Of a DNA stretch of 64,000 nucleotides, positions 31,914 through 45,488 are shown piece by piece; positions within the stretch are counted from its first letter, which is position 1, and the number at the start of each line of letters is the position of its first letter. The DNA is taken from positions 15,742,990 to 15,806,989 of the forward strand of contig JABACO010000001.1 of assembly GCA_013339895.1 (NCBI GenBank). The letters run 5' to 3'. This DNA is from Ephydatia muelleri (lineage: Eukaryota > Porifera > Demospongiae > Spongillida > Spongillidae). The notes beneath the pieces are model-generated. The model was not told where the DNA came from. It ran no database searches and saw nothing but the letters and a program-made list of their open reading frames with translations. The position numbers and the translations under genes were made by a program.

Positions 31914-33679
31914 GTGAGTTTAGAATATTTCATTATTAATGTGTCATAGATGTATGCTTTACATATCTATTGTGTCATTATTGGTATGCGAGTGTAATGG
32001 TTAGCCTTCGTCATAATCCCATTATTGTATCGCAATGCCTTGAGCAGTGAGACATCATCTCTCCACAATACATACAAGTCACAACATTTATACACACAAG
32101 TATATGCATTCACAATGGAGCATTTTGCATATGCAGTCTGATCTTCACCATATATAGTTCATACATCAGCTCCATTACAGTATAATCAGAGAGTAATGCT
32201 TCATTACACCCTCAATACTAGACTGAGTGCTCTTCATTATTTTACTAAGCATGCGAACTGTTTTCGGTCATGTTAGAACTATTATACACAGTAGAACTAT
32301 TTAAATGTTATAACAAAACAATCACATGGTGTTGAATTTTTATGCTGCAGAAATGATACTGTCAGCTATTTTATTACTATGCATTGATAAGACTTAGGCA
32401 TAGTTTTGCCACACATGGATTACACGTACCTGTTCTCAGACAATGGGTTTAGGTTTTGATACTGAATTATTTACTCGATTCACAATTTCAAATTGTTATA
32501 CATGTACATAGCAATGTCACACAATGAGTATACAGTATCAATGATCGTAAACAAGCATATACCACAAGCGTTGTTTCTTATAGTATGCAACACACCGTCC
32601 CATCCTCCCATAAGGTTTCCACCATCACAATAACCTCATACTTGGAATGATTCGGAGACTTTAGAAATGCAATTTTAAACTCATAGTAGCACGTTATCAG
32701 ATTATCATTGAGTTTATTGACACTATTTGATCTAATTTGAGTGTCATTAATAATTGTTTAGAGCCTATTTTAGATAAAACACGTACTCACCTCATTTTTA
32801 CAAAACTTAGCATCATAATAATTTTCATTATGTACAATTTCTTATACAGAAGTTGTCGAATTTGCACATTCAGAGCTCAGCCTGAGAGAATGATAGTATC
32901 TTGGGTTTCGAGTAGTTTTGGTAACAGTAAGTAGTTCACAATAGAGTTCATACTACATAATAGGCCTATGTGCAACTTCAGGTGTGAATTGCTTGTCGTA
33001 CATATTTGTGCAGTATAAAATAAAATGTGTAAATCTGCTGCATACATATAAAAACCGCTTCATGTTGTATAACTATTTGGAATATAAAACATCAAGTTAA
33101 ACAATATATCCAGCTGCTGCCTCCTAACGGGAGTAAGTTCTTGGATTGCCACGTAAAGGGGCCTTCAAGCAGACTTGTAGCCCTTCCTACATGTATGACA
33201 CAACATGGTTATGCCCTCTACAAGGTTGCTTTTCCATGGTCGTGATGCCATTTGCCAGCGCTATGGTTTTGTCAATGAACAAACATTTTCATGGTTTAAA
33301 TCATTAACTTACCGGTCAATGCCATGGTCGGCCGTCCAAAGCCGTCAAATCAAATTCGGTGGCATTACTGATTTTGGCAGCATACAAAATATCCTGTTAG
33401 TACAAATGTGCATACTGTTTGTCATGCAGGTTATTAACTTTAGTACTCTTTTTAAATTGAGTTATGGTAAATAATCAATATTTTAGATAGAGAATGTCTG
33501 CAGTGGGGCTTATCGGGTGCTATCCCCTGTGCTGCCTCCTTCCCTTCAAACACACACGCACACACACACCTTTTATTTAGAGCTTGCACATAACCACTGT
33601 ACTGAATTACTGAATTGTGCAGCAGAATCTGTGACATGTCATTAGAATTATTATTATTTTTTATATTCAGACAGTACAG

Positions 33680-33788
33680 TTTGTACACCAAGCCAATTCC
33701 GATGCTCCAGTGGACAGTGCATTTCAGCAAGCAACCGATGTAATGGTGTGCTCTAGTTGCGCCGACGGAAGTGATGAAATTGGCTGCA
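33680..33788 (+). pseudogene. LDLa exon 15, type A, +1 frameshift
   Basis: GGTGTGCTCTAG replaces GGTGTGTCTAG, adding one base and shifting the frame through the last two cysteines; 109 nt. Splice sites are kept. Confidence 0.6.
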
Positions 33789-34907
33789 GTGAGTTTTAAA
33801 TTGTACTTTGCATATCTGTACACTCATTGGTAATAGATGGCAGCATATAATGTATGTGGAGCTAATATTGGAGAGTAATGTTCACCTCATTTTCACAAAT
33901 CAAACGGGTGCTATCACATATGTGGTTCAAAAGTATACACGCGAAGAACGTGCGTGCGTTCATGATGTCGGATTGAAGTACGTGTTATGTGATATACGCA
34001 TATGCAATAGGTTTTGTTCATAATTGATGCCTGAATAGTCAGTAGATTATTCTCATGCAGTTATAGAGCGCTGAAATTTAACTATAGCCATACATTTCTA
34101 CACATTCTATTGCCCGTACTGGATATTTTATATTGTGGTATGCGAGTGTAATGGTTAGCCTTCGTCAGAATCCCATTATCCTATCGCAATGCCTTGAGCA
34201 GTCAGACATCGTCTCTCCACAATACATACAAGTCACACCTTTTATACACACAAGTATGTGCATTCACAATGGAGCATTATGCACATATATGGTTCATACA
34301 TCAGCTCCATTACAGTGAAATCAGAGAGTAATGCTTCATTACACCTCAATACCAGACTAAGTGCTCTTCATAATTTAACTAAGCATGTGAACTGTTTTTT
34401 GGTGCAAGTTAGAACTATTTAATTAAATATATAAAGTATGCGCTGTGTCCGACAACGATCATATGTACAATGTAATTAATCGGCTACAAGCATAGTGTTT
34501 GGCCCATATATATTCCCAATTACGGAGAGTGTGCGCATTAATCTCTAACATAACAATTTTACTGTGATGTAATGTTGGTGTCAAATAACATTGCGTACAG
34601 TAAATGGATATTATGACAGTCTCATGATAAATCAATACAGTCTCGTTCTCTGTGGCCTTTGCCCACATTCTATGGCCTTCATGTCCTCATCCTCACATAA
34701 TGTTTCTTCCATCACAATCTCCTCATTCTTGGATTGATTCGGAGACTTTAGAATTGCAATTTAAAACTCACAGTAGCACGTTAGCAGATTATCATTAGTT
34801 TATTGACACACTATTAGATCTAATTTGAGTGTGATTAATAATTGTGCAGCAGAATCTGTGTACATGTCATTAGAATTATTATTATTTTTTATATTCAGAC
34901 AGTACAG

Positions 34908-35015
34908 TTTGTACACCAAGCCAATTCCGATGCTCCAGTGGACAGTGCATTTCAGCAAGCGACCGATGTAATGGTGTGTCTAGTTGCGCCGACGGAAGTG
35001 ATGAAAGTGGCTGCA
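34908..35015 (+). CDS. LDLa exon 16, type A
   Basis: Open, 108 nt. The last loop reads SDESGC, with Ser for Ile before the sixth cysteine. Confidence 0.78.
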
Positions 35016-35198
35016 GTGAGTTTTAAATTGTACTTTGCATAACTGTACACTCTTTGGCAATGTATGGCAGCATATAATGTATGTTAGAGCTAATTTTGGA
35101 GAATAATGTTTACCTCATTTTCACAAATCAAACGGGTGTCATCACATTTGTGCTTCAAAAGTATACATGGATATTATTGACATGTTTTGTATTTGCAG

Positions 35199-35305
35199 TT
35201 TGTCTTCGAATCAGTTTGCGTGTTCAAATGGACAATGCTTGTTTCAAGCTTGCGATGTGATGGCTATATTGACTTGCATTAATGCTACTGATGAAATTAA
35301 CTGCA
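35199..35305 (+). pseudogene. LDLa exon 17, type C, several indels
   Basis: Compared with exon 13 it has lost a T near the start (TGTCTTCG), has an altered stretch at the third cysteine, and has an extra T in the fifth-cysteine block. The frame is not maintained. Confidence 0.65.
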
Positions 35306-35731
35306 GTGAGTTTTGAGAAATTATCCCACACTTAGACTTAGCTACAGTGCATTGTGCATCTCTATCTGCCTGTATTATCTATTGCGCATGTTAAGAACAA
35401 CATTTGTTAGCTGCAACAGCGGTTTTCCAATATGCTAGAGGTCGGTGTATGCATATAACGGGCAGGCAAGAGGCATCGATATCATCTAGTTAACGAACTA
35501 ACAGCATCCCCAGAGTATTAAATCACAAACATCCGACAATATTACATGTGTATACAGTTGCTGACCAAGCTTGCCGCCTTAATCCCATTTGGCACTCTGT
35601 ATCAAACGTTGAATGGAATGACGTTTACAGCGGAAATGAGAATCACAATTATAGCAATCATGTACCTTATTAGAAGTTCAGTGCAGTGTATTCTTTCTGT
35701 TATACGTGAAAATGTTTATTTCTATGTACAG

Positions 35732-35838
35732 ATTGTACATCAAACCAATTCAGATGCTCAAATGGACAGTGCATCTCAGCAAGCTACCGATGTGATACCG
35801 TGTCTAATTGCATAGACAAAAGTGATGAAACCATTGTA
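35732..35838 (+). pseudogene. LDLa exon 18, type B, sixth cysteine lost
   Basis: GAAACCATTGTA replaces GAAACCAGTTGTA. Losing one G removes the last cysteine codon and shifts the splice phase. The same loss is in exon 22, so it is inherited between units or a shared assembly artefact. Confidence 0.65.
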
Positions 35839-37574
35839 GTGAGTTTAGAATATTTCATTAATAATGTGTCATAGATGTATGCTTTACATATCTATTGTGT
35901 CATTATTGGTATGCGAGTGTAATGGTTAGCCTTCGTATAATCCCATTATTGTATCGCAATGCCTTGAGCAGTGAGACATCATCTCTCCACAATACATACA
36001 AGTCACAACATTTATACACACAAGTATATGCATTCACAATGGAGCATTTGCATATGCAGTCTGATCTTCACCATATATAGTTCATATTCACTCATCGCTC
36101 CATTACAGTAAAATCAGAGAGTAATGCTTCATTACACCTCAATACAGACTGAGTGCTCTTCATTATTTTACTAAGCATGTGAACTGTTTTCGGTCATGTT
36201 AGAACTATTATACACAGTAGAACTATTTAAATGTTATAACAAAACAATCACATGGTGTTGAATTTTTATGCTGCAGAAATGATACTGTCAGCTTTTATTA
36301 CTATGCATTGATAAGACTTAGGCATAGTTTTTGCCACACATGGATTACACGTACCTGTTCTCAGACAATGGGTTTAGGTTTTGATACTGAATTATTTACT
36401 CGATTCACAATTTCAAATTGTTATACATGTACATAGCAATGTCACACAATGAGTATACAGTATCAATGATCGTAAACAAGCATATACAAGCGTTGTTTCT
36501 TATAGTATGCAACACCGTCCCATCCTCCATAAGGTTTCCACCATCACAACCTCATACTTGGAATGATTCGTAGATTAGAAATGCAATTTTAAACTCATAG
36601 TAGCACGTTATCAGATTATCATTGAGTTTATTGACACTATTAGATCTAATTCGAGTGTCATTAATAATTGTTTAGAGCCTATTTTAGATAAAACACGTAC
36701 TCACCTCATTTTTACAAACTTAGCATCATAATAATTTTATTGTACAATTTCTTATACAGAGTTGTCGAATTTTGCACATCAGAGCTCAGCCTGAGAGAAT
36801 GATAGTATCTTGGGTTTCGAGTAGTTTTGGTAACAGTAAGTAGTTCACAATAGAGTTCATACTACATAATAGGCCTATGTGCAAACTTCAGGTGTGAATT
36901 GCTTGTCGCACATATTTGTGCAGTATAAAATAAAATGTGTAAATCTGCTGATACATTTAAAAACCGCTTCATGTTGTATAACTATTTGGAATATAAAACA
37001 TCAAGTTAAACAATATATCCAGCTGCTGCCTCCTAACGGGAGTAAGTCTTGGATTGCCACGTAAAGGGGCCTTCAAGCAGACTTGTAGCCCTTCCTACAT
37101 GTATGACACAACATGGTTTATGCCCTCTACAAGGTTGCTTTTCCATGGTCGTGATGCCATTTGCCAGCGCTATGGTTTTGTCAATGAACAAACATTTTTC
37201 ATGGTTAATCATTAACTTACGGTCAATGCCATGGTCGGGCCGTCCAAAGCCGTCAAATCAAATTCGGTGGCATTACTATTTTGGCAGCATACAAAATATC
37301 CTGTTAGTACAAATGTGCATACTGTTTGTCATGCAGTTAACTTTAGTACTCTTTAAATTGAGTTATGGTAAATAATCAATATTTTAGATAGAGAATGTCT
37401 GCAGTGGGGCTTATCGGGTGCTATCCCCTGTGCTGCCTCCTTCCCTTCAAACACACACGCACACACACACCTTTTATTAGAGCTTGCACATAACCACTGT
37501 ATGAATTACTGAATTGTGCAGCAGAATCGTGTACATGTCATTAGAATTTTTTTTTTTATATTCAGACAGTACAG

Positions 37575-37680
37575 TTTGTACACCAAGCCAATTCCGATGC
37601 TCCAGTGGACAGTGCATTTCAGCAAGCAACCGATGAATGGGTGTCTAGTTGCGCCGACGGAAGTGATGAAATTGGCTGCA
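37575..37680 (+). pseudogene. LDLa exon 19, type A, -2
   Basis: Two bases are lost around CGATGAATGGGTGTC, shifting the frame after the fourth cysteine. The surrounding intron also has many single-base losses. Confidence 0.6.
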
Positions 37681-38763
37681 GTGAGTTTTAAATGTACTTT
37701 GCATAACGGTACATAATTGGTATGGCAGCATATAATGTATGTTGGAGCTAAATTGGAGAGTAATGTTCACCTCATTTCACAAATCAACGGGTGCTATCAC
37801 ATGTGGCTTCAAAAGTATACACGCGAAGAAATGCGTGCGTTCCATGATGTCGGATTGAAGTACGTGTTATGTGATATACGCATATGCAATAGTTTTTGTT
37901 CTAATTGATGCCTGAATAGTCAGTAGATTATTCATGCAGTTATAGAGCGATGAAATTTAACTATAGCCATACATTATACACGTTCTATTGCCCGTACTGG
38001 ATATTATAATGTGGTATGCGAGTGTAATGGTTAGCCTTCGTCAGAATCCCATTATTCTATCGCAATGCCTTGAGCAGTCAGACATCGTCTCCCAATACTA
38101 CAAGTCCACACCTTTTACCACAAGTATGTGCATTAAAATGGAGCATTATGCACATATATGTCATACATCAGCTCCATTAAAGTGAATCAGAGAGTAATGC
38201 TTCATTACACCTCAATACCAGACTAAGTGTTCTTCATAATTAACTAAGCATGGAACTGTTTTGGTGCAAGTTAGAACTATTTAATTAAAATATAAATATG
38301 CGCTGTGTCCGACAACGATCATATACAAATGTAATTAATCGGCTACAAGCATAGTGTTTGGCCCATATATATTCCCAGTACGGAGAGTGTGCGCATTAAT
38401 CTCTAACATAACAATTTTTACTGTGATGTAATGTTGGTGTCAAATACATTGCGTACAGTAAATGGATATTATTGACAGTCTCATGATAAAATCAATACCG
38501 TCTCGTTCTCTGTGGCCTTTATCCACATCTATGGCCTTCATGTCCTCATCCTCACATAAGTTTCTTCAACACATTCTCCTCATTCTTGGATTGATTCGGA
38601 GACTTTAGAATTGCAATTTAAAACTCACAGTAGCACGTTAGCAGATTATCATTAGTTTATTGACACACTATTAGATCTAATTTGAGTGTGATTAATAATT
38701 GTGCAGCAGAATCTGTGTACATGTCATTAGAATTATTATTATTTTTATATTCAGACAGTACAG

Positions 38764-38871
38764 TTTGTACACCAAGCCAATTCCGATGCTCCAGTGGACA
38801 GTGCATTTCAGCAAGCGACCGATGTAATGGTGTGTCTAGTTGCGCCGACGGAAGTGATGAAATTGGCTGCA
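38764..38871 (+). CDS. LDLa exon 20, type A
   Basis: Open, 108 nt, same protein as exon 12. Confidence 0.8.
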
Positions 38872-39052
38872 GTGAGTTTTAAATTGTACTTTGCATAACT
38901 GTACACTCTTGGCAATGTATGGCAGCATATAATGTATGTTAGAGCTAATTTTGGAGAGTAATGTTTACCTCATTTTCACAAATCAAAGGGTGTCATCACA
39001 TTTGTGCTTCAAAAGTATACATGGATATTATTGACATGTTTTGTATTTGCAG

Positions 39053-39158
39053 TTTGTCTTTCGAATCAGTTTGCGTGTTCAAATGGACAATGCATTTTTT
39101 CAAGCTGGCGATGTGATGGCTATTGACTGCATTAATGCTACTGATGAAATTAACTGCA
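39053..39158 (+). pseudogene. LDLa exon 21, type C, -2
   Basis: GGCTATTGACTGC replaces GGCTATATTGACTGC. The loss of two bases places a TGA in frame before the fifth cysteine. Confidence 0.65.
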
Positions 39159-39587
39159 GTGAGTTTTGAGAAATTATCCCACACTTAGACTTAGCTACAG
39201 TGCATTGTGCATCTCTATCTGCCTGTATTATCTATTGCGCATGTAAGAACAACATTTGTTAGCTGCAACAGCGGTTTTCCAATATGCTAGAGGTATGTGT
39301 ATGCATATAACGGGCAGGCAAGGCACTCGATATCATCTAGTTTAACGAACTAAACATGCATCCCAGAGTATTTAAATCAAAACATCCGACAATATTACAT
39401 GTGTATACAGTTGCTGACCAAAGCTTGCCGCCTTAATCCCATTTGGCACTCTGTTATCAAACGTTGAATGGAATGACGTTTACAGCGGAAATGAGAATCA
39501 CAATTATAGCAATCATGTACCTTATTAGAAGTTCAGTGCAGTGTATTCTTTCTGTTTATACGTGAAAATGTTTATTTCTATGTACAG

Positions 39588-39694
39588 ATTGTACATCAAA
39601 CCAATTCAGATGCTCAAATGGACAGTGCATCTCAGCAAGCTACCGATGTGATACCGTGTCTAATTGCATAGACAAAAGTGATGAAACCATTGTA
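39588..39694 (+). pseudogene. LDLa exon 22, type B, sixth cysteine lost
   Basis: It carries the same one-base loss as exon 18 and is otherwise like exon 10. Confidence 0.65.
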
Positions 39695-41447
39695 GTGAGT
39701 TTAGAATATTTCATTAATAATGTGTCATAGATGTATGCTTTACATATCTATTGTGTCATTATTGGTATGCGAGTGTAATGGTTAGCCTTCGTCATAATCC
39801 CATTATTGTATCGCAATGCCTTGAGCAGTGAGACATCATCTCTCCACAATACATACAAGTCACAACATTTACACACAAGTATATGCATTCACAATGGAGC
39901 ATTTTGCATATGCAGTCTGATCTTCACCATATATAGTTCATACATCAGCTCCATTACAGTAAAATCAGAGAGTAATGCTTCATTACACCTCAATACTAGA
40001 CTGAGTGCTCTTCATTATTTACTAAGCATGTGAACTGTTTTCGGTCATGTTAGTACTATTATACACAGTAGAACTATTTAAATGTTATAACAAAACAATC
40101 ACATGGTGTTGAATTTTTATGCTGCAGAAATGATACTGTCAGCTATTTATTACTATGCATTGATAAGACTTAGGCATAGTTTTGCCACACATGGATTACA
40201 CGTACCTGTTCTCAGACAATGGGTTTAGGTTTTGATACTGAATTATTTACTCAATTCACAATTTCAAATTGTTATACATGTACATAGCAATGTCACACAA
40301 TGAGTATACAGTATCAATGATCGTAAACAAGCATATATCACAAGCGTTGTTTCTTATAGTATGCAACACCGTCCCATCCTCCCATAAGGTTTCCACCATC
40401 ACAATAACCTCATACTTGGAATGATTCGGAGACTTTAGAAATGCAATTTTAAACTCATAGTAGCACGTTATCAGATTATCATTGAGTTTATTGACACTAT
40501 TAGATCTAATTGAGTGTCATTAATAATTGTTTAGAGCCTATTTTAGATAAAACACGTACTCACCTCATTTTTACAAAACTTAGCATCATAATAATTTTCA
40601 TTATGTACAATTTCTTATACAGAAGTTGTCGAATTTGCACATTCAGAGCTCAGCCTGAGAGAATGATAGTATCTTGGGTTTCGAGTAGTTTTGGTAACAG
40701 TAAGTAGTTCACAATAGAGTTCATACATAATAGGCCTATGTGCAACTTCAGGTGTGAATTGCTTGTCGTACATATTTGTGCAGTATAAATAAAATGTGTA
40801 AATCTGCTGCATACATTTAAAAACCGCTTCATGTTGTATAACTATTTGGAATTAAAACATCAAGTTAAACAATTATATCCAGCTGCTGCCTCCTAACGGG
40901 AGTAAGTTCTTGGATTGCCACGTAAAGGGGCCTTCAAGCAGACTTGTAGCCCTTCCTACATGTATGACACAACATGGTTATGCCCTCTACAAGGTTGCTT
41001 TTCCATGGTCGTGATGCCATTGCCAGCGCTATGGTTCTGTCAAATGAACAACATTTTTCATGGTTTAAATCATTAACTTACCGGTCAATGCCATGGTCGG
41101 CCGTCCAAGCCGTCAAATCAAATTAGGTGGCATTACTGATTTGGCAGCATACAAAATATCCTGTTAGTACAAATGTGCATACTGTTTGTCATGCAGGTTT
41201 ATTAACTTTAGTACTCTTTTTAAATTGAGTTATGGTAATAATCAATATTTTAGATAGAGAATGTCTGCAGTGGGGCTTATCGGGTGCTATCCCCTGTGCT
41301 GCCTCCTTCCCTTCAAACACACACGCACACACACAACCTTTTATTTAGAGCTTGCACATAACCACTGTACTGAATTACTGAATGGTGCAGCAGAATCTGT
41401 GACATGTCATTAGAATTATTATTATTTTTTATATTCAGACAGTACAG

Positions 41448-41558
41448 TTTGTACACCAAGCCAATTCCCGATGCTCCAGTGGACAGTGCATTTCAGCAAG
41501 CAACCGATGTAATGGGTGTGTCTAGTTGCGCCGACGGAAGTGATGAAATTGGGCTGCA
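41448..41558 (+). pseudogene. LDLa exon 23, type A, three single-base insertions
   Basis: One extra base occurs in each of CCAATTCCCG, AATGGGTGTG and ATTGGGCTGC. The total gain is 3, so the splice phase is restored but the middle of the domain is out of frame. Confidence 0.6.
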
Positions 41559-42678
41559 GTGAGTTTTAAATTGTACTTTGCATATCTGTACACTCATTGG
41601 TAATAGATGGCAGCATATAATGTATGTTGGAGCTAATATTGGAAGAGTAATGTTCACCTCATTTTCACAAATCAAACGGGTGCTATCACATATGTGGTTC
41701 AAAAGTATACACGCGAAGAACGTGCGTGCGTTCATGATGTCGGATTGAAGTACGTGTTATGTGATATACGCATATGCAATAGTTTTTGTTCATAATTGAT
41801 GCCTGAATAGTCAGTAGATTATTCTCATGCAGTTATAGAGCGCTGAAATTTAACTATAGCCATACATTTCTACACATTCTATTGCCCGTACTGGATATTT
41901 TATAATGTGGTATGCGAGTGTAATGGTTAGCCTTCGTCAGAATCCCATTATTCTATCGCAATGCCTTGAGCAGTCAGACATCGTCTCTCCACAATACATA
42001 CAAGTCACACCTTTTATACACACAGTATGTGCATTCACAATGGAGCATTATGCATATATATGGTTCATACATCAGCTCCATTACAGTGAAATCAGAGAGT
42101 AATGCTTCATTACACCTCAATACCAGACTAAGTGCTCTTCATAATTTAACTAAGCATGTGAACTGTTTTGGTGCAAGTTAGAACTATTTAATTAAATATA
42201 TAAAATATGCGCTGTGTCCGACAACGATCATATGTACAAAATGTAATTAATCGGCTACAAGCATAGTGTTTGGCCCATATATATTCCCAATACGGAGAGT
42301 GTGCGCATTAATCTCTAACATAACAATTTTACTGTGATGTAATGTTGGTGTCAAATAACATTGCGTACAGTAAATGGATATTATTGACAGTCTCATGATA
42401 AAATCAATACCGTCTCGTTCTCTGTGGCCTTTATCCACATTCTCTGGCCTTCATGTCCTCATCCTCACATAACGTTTCTTCCAACACATTCTCCTCATTC
42501 TTGGATTGATTCGGAGACTTTAGAATTGCAATTTAAAACTCACAGTAGCACGTTAGCAGATTATCATTAGTTTATTGACACACTATTAGATCTAATTTGA
42601 GTGTGATTATAATTGTGCAGCAGAATCTGTGTACATGTCATTAGAATTATTATTATTTTTTATATTCAGACAGTACAG

Positions 42679-42785
42679 TTTGTACACCAAGCAATTCCGA
42701 TGCTCCAGTGGACAGTGCATTTCAGCAAGCGACGATTGTAATGGTGTGTTTAGTTGCGCCGACGGAAGTGATGAAATTGGCTGCA
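42679..42785 (+). pseudogene. LDLa exon 24, type A, indels
   Basis: It has lost a C in AAGCAATTCC and has a rearranged GACGATTG at the fourth cysteine. 107 nt. Confidence 0.6.
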
Positions 42786-42968
42786 GTGAGTTTTAAATTG
42801 TACTTGCATAACTGTACACTCTTTGGCAATGTATGGCAGCATATAATGTATGTAGAGCGAATTTTGGAGAGTAATGTTTACCCTCATTTTCACAAATCAA
42901 AGCGGGTTGTCATCACATTTGTGCTTCAAAGTATACATGGATATTATTGACATGTTTTGTATTTGCAG

Positions 42969-43074
42969 TTTGTCTTTCGAATCAGTTTTGCATGTTCAAA
43001 TGGACATGCATTTTTCAAGCTGGCGATGTGATGCTATATTGACTGCATTAATGCTACTGATGAAATTAACTGCA
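42969..43074 (+). pseudogene. LDLa exon 25, type C, indels
   Basis: It has several one-base changes in length (CAGTTTTGCATG, GGACATGCA, GATGCTATA) and is 106 nt. The frame is lost. Confidence 0.6.
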
Positions 43075-43506
43075 GTGAGTTTTGAGAAATTATCCCACAC
43101 TTAGACTTAGCTACAGTGCATTGTGCATCTCTATCTGCCTGTACTATCTATTGCGCATGTAAAAACAACATTGTGTTAGCTGCAACAGCGGTTTTCCACT
43201 ATGCTGAGTATGTATGGTATGCATATAACGGGCAGGCATGGCACTCGATATCATCTAGTTTAACGAACTAAACATGCATCCCAGAGTATTTAAATCACAA
43301 ACATCCGACAATAATACATGTGTATACAGTTGCTGACCAAAGCTTGCCGCCTTTATCCCATTTGGCACTCTGTTATCAAACATTGAACGGAATGACGTTT
43401 ACAGCGGAAATGGAGAATCACAATTATAGCAATCATGTACCTAATTAGAATTTCAGTGCAGTGTATTCTTTCTGTTATACGTGAAAATGTTTATTTCTAT
43501 GTACAG

Positions 43507-43613
43507 ATTGTACATCAAACCAATTCAGATGCTCAATGGACAGTGCATCTCAGCAAGCTACCGATGTGATACCGTGTCTAATTGCATAGACAAAAGTGAT
43601 GAAACCAGTTGTA
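43507..43613 (+). pseudogene. LDLa exon 26, type B, -1
   Basis: GCTCAATGGAC lacks one A compared with GCTCAAATGGAC. The frame shifts before the third cysteine. Confidence 0.6.
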
Positions 43614-45380
43614 GTGAGTTTAGAATAATTCATTAATAATGTGTCATAGATGTATGCTTTACATATCTATTGTGTCATTATTGGTATGCGAGTGTAATGG
43701 TTAGCCTTCGTCATAATCCCATTATTGTATCGCAATGCCTTGAGCAGTGAGACATCATCTCTCCACAATACATACAAGTCACAACATTTATACACACAAG
43801 TATATGCATTCACAAGGAGCATTTTGCATATGCAGTCTGATCTTCACCATATATAGTTCATACATCAGCTCCATTACAGTATAATCAGAGAGTAATGCTT
43901 CATTACACCTCAATACTAGACTGAGTGCTCTTCATTATTTTACTAAGCATGCGAACTGTTTTCGGTCATGTTAGAACTATTATACACAGTAGAACTATTT
44001 AAATGTTATAACAAACAATCACATGGGTGTTGAATTTTTATGCTGCAGAAATGATACTGTCAGCTATTTTATTACTATGCATTGATAAGACTTAGGCATA
44101 GTTTTGCCACACATGGATTACACGTACCTGTTCTCAGACAATGGGTTTAGGTTTTGATACTGAATTATTTACTCGATTCACAATTTCAAATTGTTATACA
44201 TGTACATAGCAATGTCACACAATGAGTATACAGTATCAATGATCGTAAACAAGCATATACCACAAGCGTTGTTTCTTATAGTATGCAACACCGTCCCATC
44301 CTCCCATAAGGTTTCCACCATCACAATAACCTCATACTTGGAATGATTCGGAGACTTTAGAAATGCAATTTTAAACTCATAGTAGCACGTTATCAGATTA
44401 TCATTGAGTTTATTGACACTATTTGATCTAATTTGAGTGTCATTAATAATTGTTTAGAGCCTATTTTAGATAAAACACGTACTCACCTCATTTTTACAAA
44501 CTTAGCATCATAATAATTTTCATTGTGTACAATTTCTTATACAGAAGTTGTCGAATTTGCACATTCAGAGCTCAGCCTGAGAGAATGATAGTATCTTGGG
44601 TTTCGAGTAGTTTTGGTAACAGTAAGTAGTTCACAATAGAGTTCATACTACATAATAGGCCTATGTGCAAACTTCAGGTGTGAATTGCTTGTCGTACATA
44701 TTTGTGCAGTATAAAATAAAATGTGTACATCTGCTGAATACATTTAAAAACCGCTTCATGTTGTATAACTATTTGGAATATGAAACATCAAGTTAAACAA
44801 TTATAACCAGCTGCTGCCATCCTAACGGGAGTAAAGTTCTTGGATTGCCACGTAAAGGGGGCCTTCAAGCAGACTTGTAGCCCTTCCTACATGTATGATA
44901 CAACATGGTTATGCCCTCTACAAGGTTGCTTTTCCATGGTCGTGATGCCATTTGCCAGCGCTATGGTTTTGTCAAATGAACAAACATTTTTCATGGTTAA
45001 ATCATTAACTTACCGGTCATTGCCATGGTCGGCCGTCCAAAGCCGTCAAATCAAATTCGGTGGCATTACTGATTGGGCAGCATACAAAATATCCTGTTAG
45101 TACAAATGTGCATACTGTTTGTCATGCAGGTTATTAACTTTAGTACTCTTTTTAAATTGAGTTATGGTAAATAATCAATATTTTAGATAGAGAATGTCTG
45201 CAGTGGGGCTTATCGGGTGCTATCCCCTGTGCTGCCTCCTTCCCTTCAAACACACACGCACACACACACCTTTTATTTAGAGCTTGCACATAACCACTGT
45301 ACTGAATTACTGAATTGTGCAGCAGAATCTGTATACATGTCATTAGAATAATTATTTTTTTTAATATTCAGACAGTATAG

Positions 45381-45488
45381 TTTGTACACCAAGCCAATTC
45401 CGATGCTCCAGTGGACAGTGCATTTCAGCAAGCAACCGATGTAATGGTGTGTCTAGTTGCGCCGACGGAAGTGATGAAATTGGCTGCA
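45381..45488 (+). CDS. LDLa exon 27, type A
   Basis: Open, 108 nt, same protein as exon 7. The sequence before it reads ACAGTATAG, so the near acceptor is TATAG. Confidence 0.78.

Larger units (their letters stand above)
30965..34898 (+). repeat. 3.9-kb higher-order unit 1 (A-C-B-A)
   Basis: It contains exons at 30974 (A), 31267 (C), 31806 (B) and 33680 (A). The next three units repeat this order at spacings of 3934, 3856 and 3915 bp between their first A exons. Confidence 0.92.
34899..38754 (+). repeat. 3.9-kb higher-order unit 2 (A-C-B-A), indel-rich
   Basis: It has the same exon order as unit 1. From about 35.2 kb to 38.5 kb it shows many isolated single-base losses in introns as well as exons, far more than unit 1. 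Confidence 0.9.
38755..42669 (+). repeat. 3.9-kb higher-order unit 3 (A-C-B-A)
   Basis: Exons at 38764, 39053, 39588 and 41448. The first half resembles unit 2 (shared B-exon deletion), and the indel load rises again after about 40.7 kb. Confidence 0.9.

Noticed and set aside
22111-45488. CRISPR-like or satellite array
   Set aside because: The repeats are 2.9-3.9 kb units with introns and exons in animal DNA, not short spaced repeats.
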